Source: Lucifugimonas sp038150225 (lineage in GTDB: Bacteria > Chloroflexota > Dehalococcoidia > Lucifugimonadales > Lucifugimonadaceae). From it: DNA of 64,000 nucleotides. The stretch covers positions 1 through 64,000 of the forward strand of contig JAYQWG010000005.1 of the NCBI GenBank assembly GCA_038150225.1. The letters are read 5' to 3'. The first letter of the stretch is position 1. Every line of letters starts with the position of its first letter. This document shows, one piece after another, positions 8,406 through 15,053 of this stretch. Position numbers and translations under genes: made by a program. The notes below the pieces were generated by a model. That model worked only from the letters and a program-made list of their open reading frames with translations, was not told the DNA's origin and made no database searches.

Positions 8406-8785
8406 TCCTCTGGTGTCACAAGATTTTCAGCTTTACTCGTCAAAAATCGAGCATTCAACTGGAGAAATCCATTTGTGAAAAAAGGCTCAAAAGGTCATCG
8501 GAATCGTGACGTTTTTCGTCGTTAAGACGGTGCGTAAGTTCAAGAAACCTATTTCCCTCGGAGTTGGGAACAAAGGTTGCGGGGACTGGCCACGGCGAAA
8601 TTTCCTCGGATTGTCGGTGCGAATGTTCGACATAAATCCAACTTGGAATCCAACTGCTACCACTCAATTGTGAGAAATCAATGGCTTCACACCGTTGTGC
8701 ACTATCGGAAGTTTTTTGAAAGTTTTGGATTTTGACCGAACGCACCGTACGAAAATCTTGGACCGAAGGATTGAAACAAATAAAT

Positions 8786-8819
8786 AGACCCCAGGGAAAG
8801 GCCGGTATCCCTGGGGTCT
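8786..8819 (-). terminator. Terminator of ftsZ
   Basis: A perfect 12-bp stem (agaccccaggga / tccctggggtct) with a 10-nt loop, followed on the minus strand by a moderately T-rich stretch (atttatttg). It lies 54 nt beyond the ftsZ stop and separates the division cluster from nrdR. Confidence 0.75.
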
Positions 8820-8873
8820 GATGCGACTCAAGTCCGATTTCTCTGACCGAGCAATTTGTATTTGGTTTTTTCT

Positions 8874-9986
8874 TTAGTCGTTTCCGACCAGTTCGCGTGC
8901 AGGACGCCTTCGAGCTGATCGGTGATGTCGTAGGAACGGTGGAAGATCAATCGCCTCTTCATCGTTCATCATTTCGCCAAGAGCTTCCGCAACAGCGGCT
9001 TCTTTCTCGGCTGAAGCTTCACCGCTCGGGAATCCGGTGGCAATGATCGTCATCTTGACTTCATTTTCCATCTTGGGGTCAGTGACCATTCCGAAGATGA
9101 TGTTGCAATCAGGATCAACCATGCTCGAAACAACTTCGGATGCCTGCTGAACTTCCTGGATAGTCAGGTCACTTCCGCCGGTAACGTTGAACAGAACGCC
9201 TCGTGAGCCAGCGATTGATACTTCGAGCAATGGGCTGTCGATAGCTGCTTCTGCTGCCTTGATAGCCCGGTCGTCACCAGATCCGTGACCAATTGCCATC
9301 CAGGCTGGACCTGCGTTCGACATAACAGCTTTGACGTCTGCGAAGTCCAGGTTGATTTCACCTGGCAGCAAGATGAGCTCCGCGATCGACTGCACACCCT
9401 GACGCAGGACATCGTCTGCCATGCGGAATGCCATGTCCATCGAAAGACTTTCATCGGACATGATCAGGAGTCTGTCGTTCGGGATGACAATCAAGGTGTC
9501 TACTTGATCGGCGAGACGGCGAATACCTTCTTCAGCCTGACGCTGACGTCGAGAACCTTCGAAGTTGAACGGCTTCGTAACCACTCCAACTGTAAGTGCG
9601 CCGATTTCCTGCGCTACCTCAGCGACAACAGGAGCGCCACCGGTTCCGGTTCCACCACCCATTCCTGCTGCGATGAACACAAGATCAGCTCCATCAAGGA
9701 TCTGTTTGAGTTCGTCGCGGTCTTCTTCGTGACATTCGCGACCCTTCTGAGGGTCACCTCCGACGCCGAGACCTCGGGCCGTTCGGTCACCAACCCGAAT
9801 TCGAACTGGAACGTCGGAACGGGTAAGTGCCTGGGCGTCTGTGTTGACCGTGATGTACTCAACTTCAGGGATTCGATCTCGGTACATGCGAGATACGGCG
9901 TTAGATCCGCCGCCACCAACACCAACTACTTTGATAGTTGCTGATCCGATGTTTCCTTCTGCGGGTTGAACTGCCTGGTCGACCAT
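8874..9986 (-). CDS. ftsZ: Cell division protein FtsZ
   Basis: Tubulin-like GTPase that forms the division ring. 370 residues: GTP-binding GVGGGGSNA at 22-30, tubulin signature GGGTGTGGAP at 110-119, NPF-type KPFNFEGSRR, and the T7 loop NLDFADVKAVM that completes the active site. The C-terminal peptide DLPPFLRHHR resembles the DIPAFLR tail that binds FtsA or SepF. Its linker is short. ftsA ends 89 nt upstream, so they form one transcription unit. A second ftsZ elsewhere in the genome cannot be excluded. Confidence 0.97.
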   Translation of the reverse strand: MVDQAVQPAEGNIGSATIKVVGVGGGGSNAVSRMYRDRIPEVEYITVNTDAQALTRSDVPVRIRVGDRTARGLGVGGDPQKGRECHEEDRDELKQILDGADLVFIAAGMGGGTGTGGAPVVAEVAQEIGALTVGVVTKPFNFEGSRRQRQAEEGIRRLADQVDTLIVIPNDRLLIMSDESLSMDMAFRMADDVLRQGVQSIAELILLPGEINLDFADVKAVMSNAGPAWMAIGHGSGDDRAIKAAEAAIDSPLLEVSIAGSRGVLFNVTGGSDLTIQEVQQASEVVSSMVDPDCNIIFGMVTDPKMENEVKMTIIATGFPSGEASAEKEAAVAEALGEMMNDEEAIDLPPFLRHHRSARRRPARELVGND

Positions 9987-10075
9987 TTAGATACTCCTGG
10001 GGATCCCATGTCTCGTTGTGAGCCACAGGTCCGCGATATTTTGGGTTTATGCTTGATTCATGTGATACGGACGAC

Positions 10076-11389
10076 TTAAAGGCCGGCCGTTTCCTTCTGC
10101 TGTGATTTGTCTGAACTCGCACGACGAGGCAACCAGCCTTTGAGCATCGACAACGCACTGGTCGAAGACTCTGAACCGTTGAGAGCTCCGGCTGGCTTGC
10201 TAATCGAAGGCGTCGACTTTCGAACGTCGACCTGGTTCTCAGCAGGCAGGTTCTTGAGACTCCAAAGTGCAATTCCAACTGCCGCGGAGTAAGAAGGATC
10301 ATTCGTTCCTTCAGGCATGCCGTCGAGACCGCGAGGTGTTGCCAGGCGAACGTTCTTTTGCATCACGTATTTGGCAATGTTCAGGAAGCCTTCAAGCTTG
10401 GCTCCACCACCCGTAAAGACGATTCGGTCCAGTGGGACGTCGAGCAGGTGCGGAACATCAATCTTCAGGTCGATCATCCGGAAGAGCTCTGCTGCTCGCT
10501 CCTTAAGGACCTGTCCGATTTCGCGTTTGGTCACAGCGATCGGATACGCCATAGAAGTTGGCTGGATGTTCACTTCATCCTTTAGACCTGCCAGTTCAGG
10601 GGCCGCTGTGCCGTGCTCAAGCTTCAACTTTTCGGCGTCACTGAAATCAATTCCGAATGCGATGCTTAGATCGTTCGAGAACTGGTATCCACCAACTGGA
10701 AGTACAGCCGTGTGAACAACAGCACCATCGTTGTAGACAGCAATATCAGAAGTGCCACCACCTACATCAACGAGTACGGCACCAAAATCCCGCTCATCAG
10801 CAGTCAGGACTGCATCGGCGCTCGCCAGGTGCTGAACCACCATTGCAGAAACTCGGATTCCAGCATCGGATACAGCGTTGTGAAGATCGGTAATCATTCC
10901 GACTGCGCCAGTGATGATGTGACTTTCGACATGAAGTTCACCGGTGTGCATGCCGATTGGGTTTCGTACCCCGTGAAGTCCATCGAGCGCGTAGCTTCTA
11001 GGAATGACATGGAGAAGTTTTCGGTCGGTTCCTAGTTCGATTTGACCAGCGGCACGTTGCGCTGCGTTGATGTCTTCGTCGGTGACTGCGCGCATTCCGC
11101 CATCGCGAGGAACGTTTGCCCATCGGTTCTTGGATTCGACATGGTTACCGGTGAGTCCGACATAAGCAGAGCGAATTTCTACTCCAGCTTTTTCAGATGC
11201 GATAGCGACAGATTTTCGGACTGCTTCAGTTACAGTCGAAGAGTCCTGGACTGCACCTTTGCTCATTCCGTTACAAGGAACGATGCCGATGCCAGCTAAT
11301 TCAGTTCGGTGGTCAGCTCTTTGGCGAGTGACGATCGTACAAACCTTGGTTGTTCCGATGTCTATGGCGACTCTGTAATCACTTGTCAT
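10076..11389 (-). CDS. ftsA: Cell division protein FtsA
   Basis: Actin-like ATPase that ties FtsZ to the membrane. 437 residues. Phosphate-1 motif AIDIGTTKVC at residues 8-17, the FtsA-specific 1C (SHS2) domain after about residue 80, phosphate-2 LVDVGGGTSDIAVY, and adenosine motif IVFTGGGAKLEGF. The C-terminus carries a Ser/Lys-rich linker and a short hydrophobic-basic end (LKGWLPRRAS) that could act as the membrane-targeting helix. It lies between rsmH and ftsZ, where other bacteria also keep ftsW, murC, murG, ddl and ftsQ. Confidence 0.95.
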   Translation of the reverse strand: MTSDYRVAIDIGTTKVCTIVTRQRADHRTELAGIGIVPCNGMSKGAVQDSSTVTEAVRKSVAIASEKAGVEIRSAYVGLTGNHVESKNRWANVPRDGGMRAVTDEDINAAQRAAGQIELGTDRKLLHVIPRSYALDGLHGVRNPIGMHTGELHVESHIITGAVGMITDLHNAVSDAGIRVSAMVVQHLASADAVLTADERDFGAVLVDVGGGTSDIAVYNDGAVVHTAVLPVGGYQFSNDLSIAFGIDFSDAEKLKLEHGTAAPELAGLKDEVNIQPTSMAYPIAVTKREIGQVLKERAAELFRMIDLKIDVPHLLDVPLDRIVFTGGGAKLEGFLNIAKYVMQKNVRLATPRGLDGMPEGTNDPSYSAAVGIALWSLKNLPAENQVDVRKSTPSISKPAGALNGSESSTSALSMLKGWLPRRASSDKSQQKETAGL

Positions 11390-11437
11390 TTGAGGGCTCC
11401 TGGGCGGTGGTGTTTGGGCTGGGTAAATGTGTTTTGT

Positions 11438-11545
11438 TTAGCTTCTATCTGGAGGCTCTGTAGTTGATGCGATGTCTTTCGCTATGGCGCTATGCGCACC
11501 GCGCCTGCATAGGTTTGCGAGGTTGGTAGGGATGTGGTTGCTCAT
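11438..11545 (-). CDS. Possible 35-residue peptide between rsmH and ftsA
   Basis: ATG at 11545 overlaps the rsmH stop as ATGA, the tight coupling used by real genes in this operon (mraZ-rsmH). It encodes 35 residues (MSNHIPTNLANLC...) and ends at TAA 11438-11440, 48 nt before ftsA. It sits exactly where ftsL usually lies, but has no hydrophobic segment, so it is not a recognisable FtsL. It could be a chance ORF in a 152-nt spacer. Confidence 0.25.
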   Translation of the reverse strand: MSNHIPTNLANLCRRGAHSAIAKDIASTTEPPDRS

Positions 11546-12477
11546 ATCCGTTCTGCCACCCTCAACTTGGCGCTTCGTGCGCGCGGGTTCGATTCAATCT
11601 CTTCGTCGGTCGGGACTATTGGGCGGCGCGTAATTACTTTCAGCGTTGCCAGGTGGTCACATTTGCAGACAGGCGTACCTGGGGGGCAAACGCAATCGGA
11701 TGCCTGCTTGCGGATGAAGTTTTTGACAATACGATCTTCGAGCGAGTGATACGAAATAACTGCCATGCGTCCACCTTGGCCAAGAAGCGACACGGCCTGT
11801 TCCAGCGCAGATTCAAGCGCAGACAGTTCGTCGTTTACGGCAATGCGGATAGCCTGGAACGTCTGAGTGGCAGGGTGAGTTTTGCGTCCGCGGCGAGGGT
11901 TTGCTTTTTCAACGACCTCAGAAAGTTCGAGAGATGTATTGATAGGGCGGTTGCGTACGATCTCTCGTGCGATGCGTCGAGCAGCTCGGTCTTCACCAAG
12001 ATGAAAAATTAGATCGGCAAGCTCGGATTCGGCATAGCCGTTGACGATGTCGGAGGCAGTGATCTTCTGATCGAAGCTGAATCGCATGTCGAGAGGATCT
12101 GAACGTCGGAAGCTGAATCCGCGTGATTCTCGATCGAGCTGTAGCGATGAAACTCCAAGATCGAACAGCACGCCATGTACAGGAACAAACTCATATCGAA
12201 GGGCCGTCGCACGAACATCTCTAAAATTTACGTTAAGTGCGAGGAAAGCGTCACCAAACTCTGCGAGTCGCTCGGTCGCTACAGAAATAGCTTCGGCATC
12301 TGCATCAAGTCCCAGGACCTGGCCGCCGGGATCCGCTGCGGTAAGGATCGACTTGGAGTGCCCGCCCTCGCCAAGAGTGCCGTCGATGTAACGGCCACCG
12401 GGTTGTACGTCGAGGGCGTTCATGATTTCGGGAACCATGACAGGAGTGTGGTGTAGTTCTAGACCCATGAGAATCAC
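11542..12477 (-). CDS. rsmH: 16S rRNA (cytosine1402-N4)-methyltransferase
   Basis: SAM-dependent methylation of C1402 in the ribosomal P site; formerly mraW. 311 residues. Motifs: HHTPVMVPEI near the start, SAM-binding YIDGTLGEGGHS at about 30-41, GVLFDLGVSSLQLD, DPLDMRF, HPATQTFQAIRI and ISYHSLEDRIVK. Coupled to mraZ upstream by an ATGA overlap. Confidence 0.96.
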   Translation of the reverse strand: MILMGLELHHTPVMVPEIMNALDVQPGGRYIDGTLGEGGHSKSILTAADPGGQVLGLDADAEAISVATERLAEFGDAFLALNVNFRDVRATALRYEFVPVHGVLFDLGVSSLQLDRESRGFSFRRSDPLDMRFSFDQKITASDIVNGYAESELADLIFHLGEDRAARRIAREIVRNRPINTSLELSEVVEKANPRRGRKTHPATQTFQAIRIAVNDELSALESALEQAVSLLGQGGRMAVISYHSLEDRIVKNFIRKQASDCVCPPGTPVCKCDHLATLKVITRRPIVPTDEEIESNPRARSAKLRVAERI

Positions 12478-12962
12478 CTGTCTGACTCCGAATCGATTTG
12501 CTGAAGGATTATTGGAGTTGGCTGAGGGGCGTTGCTGACTTGTGGAGCGCTTTCAGCAATATCTGCAGCATCTGTGTCGAGTGAGCGACGTTCGTGCTCC
12601 CATGCGTCGACGGACCAGATTTCCATAAACCTGCCAGTGCCGACGATGACAACATCGTCGCCAAGACCCGCATACTCACGAAGTTGTTGAGGGATCACTA
12701 CGCGTCCGCTTCGGTCGAGACTGCCTACGTAAGCACCTGAGAACGTGAGCCTTGCCAGTTTTCTGGCGTTCGCTGATGTAGCGGGTTGCTGAGCAATATC
12801 GGATGCAGCTCGTTCCCACTCTTCGGGTGTGTAGACAACAACACAGTTGTCGTAAGCACGACCGAGGACGATTCCTTCGAGGAATGCTTGTTTGAAACGC
12901 GCAGGGATTGCCACCCGACCTTGTGGGTCGATTCGGTGTTCGTATTCACCTGCGAAGATCAA
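12474..12962 (-). CDS. mraZ: Transcriptional regulator MraZ
   Basis: AbrB-like repressor at the head of the division cluster. Two SpoVT-AbrB half-domains are seen: GEYEHRIDPQGRVAIPARF, and GSLDRSGRVVIPQQLREYAG. The longer frame to 13052 is rejected because its extra codons are the MraZ operator (12999-13013). TTG 12962 gives the usual IFAGEYEH start and has GGAG 6 nt before it. The C-terminus has about 45 extra acidic and Gln/Pro-rich residues beyond the usual length of about 145, of unknown role. Confidence 0.92.
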   Translation of the reverse strand: MIFAGEYEHRIDPQGRVAIPARFKQAFLEGIVLGRAYDNCVVVYTPEEWERAASDIAQQPATSANARKLARLTFSGAYVGSLDRSGRVVIPQQLREYAGLGDDVVIVGTGRFMEIWSVDAWEHERRSLDTDAADIAESAPQVSNAPQPTPIILQQIDSESDR

Positions 12963-12998
12963 GCTGTGCTCCAACGGACGATGGGTGGAACGAATTTG

Positions 12999-13013
12999 CC
13001 CCAATTTGCCCCA
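12999..13013 (-). promoter_or_regulatory. MraZ box (two TGGGG repeats)
   Basis: On the minus strand TGGGG occurs twice with a 10-bp period, separated by CAAAT, 37 nt before the mraZ start. Direct TGGGN repeats at this spacing are the known MraZ operator, so autoregulation of the whole division operon is expected. A third repeat is not evident. Confidence 0.75.
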
Positions 13014-13024
13014 ATCCGCGACAA

Positions 13025-13054
13025 ATTGTGCCAGAGAGCGACTTTTCGACACAA
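13025..13054 (-). promoter_or_regulatory. Predicted mraZ operon promoter
   Basis: TTGTGT (13054-13049) and CACAAT (13030-13025) on the minus strand, 18 nt apart. Transcription would begin near 13017, so the MraZ box immediately follows the start point, a repressing position. Confidence 0.4.
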
Positions 13055-13189
13055 CACTTTCAGTGCGCGGTTTTAGGTTTTACGCGTGTGACGGACGTAC
13101 TTTTTGGCGTGCTAGCATCGAAAATCCGGGTTCGTACGTCGGTACCCGCAGTTGGAACGCCAGTTGACTGTTACCTTCGTACTCAGTTT

Positions 13190-13714
13190 TTGAAATTACG
13201 AAATTTCGAAGGAATTTTTGAGATAGCCAGGTACGCAGTACTAACCAGCAGCGACACCGGTTCCGTTGGGAAACGTGTCGATACGAGTGGCGATGCGGTC
13301 GTCGAACTCATGGAAAACGCCGGTCATGAATTAGTTGAGCGTGACCTGCTTCCTGACGATCGACTCCAGCTGTCGCGGAAACTGGAATCGTGGAGTCGAG
13401 ACCCACGTGTCGACGTGATCCTGACAACAGGCGGAACCGGGATTTCTGAGCGCGATGTCATGCCGGAAGCAACCCGGGATGTGATTACTACCGAGATACC
13501 CGGAATTGCCGAAGCAATGCGAGCCAGGTCGCTCGAAGTTACTCCGATGGCAATGATTTCAAGGGCAGTAGCAGGGATTGTCAACAAAACATTGATCGTC
13601 AATTTGCCTGGCAGTACGGGTGGTGTTTGCGACAACCTCGAAGTTGCGTTGCAAGTGATAGATCATGCCGTGGAAGTTCTGCAACGGTCGCACGTTGAAG
13701 ACCATCCAGTTTAG
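13190..13714 (+). CDS. MoaB/Mog-family molybdopterin-binding protein
   Basis: Family that adenylylates molybdopterin (Mog) or resembles it (MoaB) in molybdenum cofactor synthesis. The domain begins RYAVLTSSDTGSVGKRVDTS. It has the signature TTGGTGISERDVMPEAT and the phosphate loop NLPGSTGG. The start is uncertain: TTG 13190 gives 174 residues close to family length, while GTG 13088 would add 34 unlike any family member. The frame is open to 12908 across the mraZ promoter. It is followed 15 nt later by trmD. Confidence 0.85.
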   Translation: MKLRNFEGIFEIARYAVLTSSDTGSVGKRVDTSGDAVVELMENAGHELVERDLLPDDRLQLSRKLESWSRDPRVDVILTTGGTGISERDVMPEATRDVITTEIPGIAEAMRARSLEVTPMAMISRAVAGIVNKTLIVNLPGSTGGVCDNLEVALQVIDHAVEVLQRSHVEDHPV

Positions 13715-13729
13715 TAATAGCGTACTTCG

Positions 13730-14440
13730 ATGAAGATTTCGATCATCACTTTGTTCCCTGAAATGTTTGAGGGGCCGTTCCAACATTCAATTGTTGGAAG
13801 GGCGCAGACCTCGAACCTGGTCGAAATCGAGTTGGTCCAGCTTCGAGAGTTTTCAACTGATAAGCGCGGTCGTGTCGATGACACTCCGTACGGTGGCGGA
13901 CCAGGTATGGTGCTACAAGCACCACCTCTAGCAGCTGCAGTTGATTCGGTTGCCGAGAATTCAGAAGCCGAATCGAAACCGCACGTCGTTTTGATGTCAG
14001 CACAGGGCGAGAAAGTGACTCACCGAACGTTGGAGCTACTTTCCGGCCATGAATCAGTCGTAATCGTGTGTGGTCATTACGAAGGTGTCGACCAAAGGTT
14101 CATTGAAACTCGTGTCGACGAGGAGCTCTCTATCGGAGATTTCGTAATGACAGGTGGTGAGATTCCAGCCATGGCGCTGACTGACGGAATGGTTCGACTG
14201 ATTCCGGGTGTTCTCGGAGATGATCAGTCTGCTGTCACTGATTCTCACTCGCCAGAACTCGGTGGTCTCTTAGAAGGACCGGTCTACACACGTCCGTTGG
14301 ACTTTGAGGGCTTGTCAGTACCGGGCGTGTTGTTAACAGGCGATCACGCAAAGATCGAACACTGGCGCAAAACCCAATCGATCAAGAAAACTGAGCAGCT
14401 ACGTCCAGACCTGCTGGATGGTTGGCCTGAGCAACGCTGA
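13730..14440 (+). CDS. trmD: tRNA (guanine37-N1)-methyltransferase
   Basis: Methylates G37 next to the anticodon to prevent frameshifting. SPOUT (trefoil-knot) enzyme of 236 residues: ITLFPEMFEG at 6-15, DDTPYGGGPGMVLQAPP, VVIVCGHYEGVDQRF, the knot ELSIGDFVMTGGEIPAMA and the C-terminal GDHAKIEHWRK. Its usual neighbour rplS follows; rimM is not adjacent here. Confidence 0.97.
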   Translation: MKISIITLFPEMFEGPFQHSIVGRAQTSNLVEIELVQLREFSTDKRGRVDDTPYGGGPGMVLQAPPLAAAVDSVAENSEAESKPHVVLMSAQGEKVTHRTLELLSGHESVVIVCGHYEGVDQRFIETRVDEELSIGDFVMTGGEIPAMALTDGMVRLIPGVLGDDQSAVTDSHSPELGGLLEGPVYTRPLDFEGLSVPGVLLTGDHAKIEHWRKTQSIKKTEQLRPDLLDGWPEQR

Positions 14441-14476
14441 TTCTGAACTTTCTTTTCAAACACGGTCAACTTCGTG

Positions 14477-14504
14477 TTGCTGGTAGGCGAAATCCAGTTA
14501 TAGA
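14477..14504 (+). promoter_or_regulatory. Predicted rplS promoter
   Basis: TTGCTG (14477-14482) and TATAGA (14499-14504) with a 16-nt spacer lie in the 130-nt gap between trmD and rplS. The expected transcript starts near 14511 and has two small hairpins (gacac/gtgtc at 14531-14546 and cttttcg/cgaaag at 14546-14561) before the ATG, which could be an L19 autoregulatory leader. Confidence 0.4.
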
Positions 14505-14570
14505 ATTAACGTTCTGTGCTAATCAATACCGACACCTTTGAGTGTCTTTTCGCTACGAAAGAGCCTAGTC

Positions 14571-14924
14571 ATGGATGCCGCATCACTGATCGAACGAAAA
14601 CCGCTCGACCACATTGATGAATTTCAGCCCGGTGACACCGTTACAGTGAATCTTCGAATTGTCGAAGGTGACCGACAGCGTGTCCAGGCATTTCAGGGCA
14701 ATGTAATCTCAGGTAAGCACCGGGCAGAGAAAACTCCAGCCCCTGGTGATTCGTTCACCGTTCGACGAGTTTCGTACGGTGTTGGAGTTGAGCGAATCGT
14801 TCCTTTCCACTCACCAAACATTGAGTCGGTAAAAGTCAGCCGTCGCGGAAAGGTTCGACGCTCACGTCTTTACTACCTCCGAGGTCTTACAGGCAAGGCT
14901 GCTCGAATCAAGGAACGACGGTAG
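14571..14924 (+). CDS. rplS: 50S ribosomal protein L19
   Basis: Large-subunit protein at the 30S-50S interface. 117 residues from ATG 14571, chosen because the family begins about ten residues before the FQPGDTVTV motif; an upstream ATG at 14538 lies within predicted leader hairpins. FQGNVISGKH, SFTVRRVSYGVGVERIVPFHSP and the basic C-terminus KVRRSRLYYLR are as in other L19 proteins. Confidence 0.95.
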   Translation: MDAASLIERKPLDHIDEFQPGDTVTVNLRIVEGDRQRVQAFQGNVISGKHRAEKTPAPGDSFTVRRVSYGVGVERIVPFHSPNIESVKVSRRGKVRRSRLYYLRGLTGKAARIKERR

Positions 14925-14947
14925 TTTCCGTTATTTTTGAACTCTCA

Positions 14948-14977
14948 AAACCCCTTCCACACGGAAGGGGTTTTTTT
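14948..14977 (+). terminator. Rho-independent terminator of rplS
   Basis: An 11-bp stem (aaaccccttcc / ggaaggggttt) with an ACAC loop followed by TTTTTTTG, 23 nt after the rplS stop. Confidence 0.93.
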
Positions 14978-15053
14978 GTTGATACGACGTAAGCTGTAGA
15001 GTGTCGTTGCTGGACTCTCAGGTTCATCATCTCACCCACTTCCGGAGACCTAA

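Larger units (their letters stand above)
8201..8873. other. Intergenic region between ftsZ and nrdR
   Basis: About 670 nt without a convincing gene. It holds the ftsZ terminator (8786-8819) and the predicted nrdR promoter with NrdR-box-like repeats (8349-8405). A 96-codon minus ORF (8455-8745) has Ser-rich sequence, no family motif and no clear ribosome-binding site, and I do not accept it as a gene. I looked for tmRNA, RNase P and SRP RNA signatures and saw none. Confidence 0.5.

Noticed and set aside
8455..8745. 96-codon minus-strand ORF between ftsZ and nrdR
   Set aside because: Low-complexity Ser-rich sequence, no motif, no convincing ribosome-binding site, and it lies in DNA that otherwise carries only regulatory signals.
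12963..13052. Longer MraZ reading frame
   Set aside because: The extra codons are the MraZ boxes and promoter; the family start is at IFAGEYEH.
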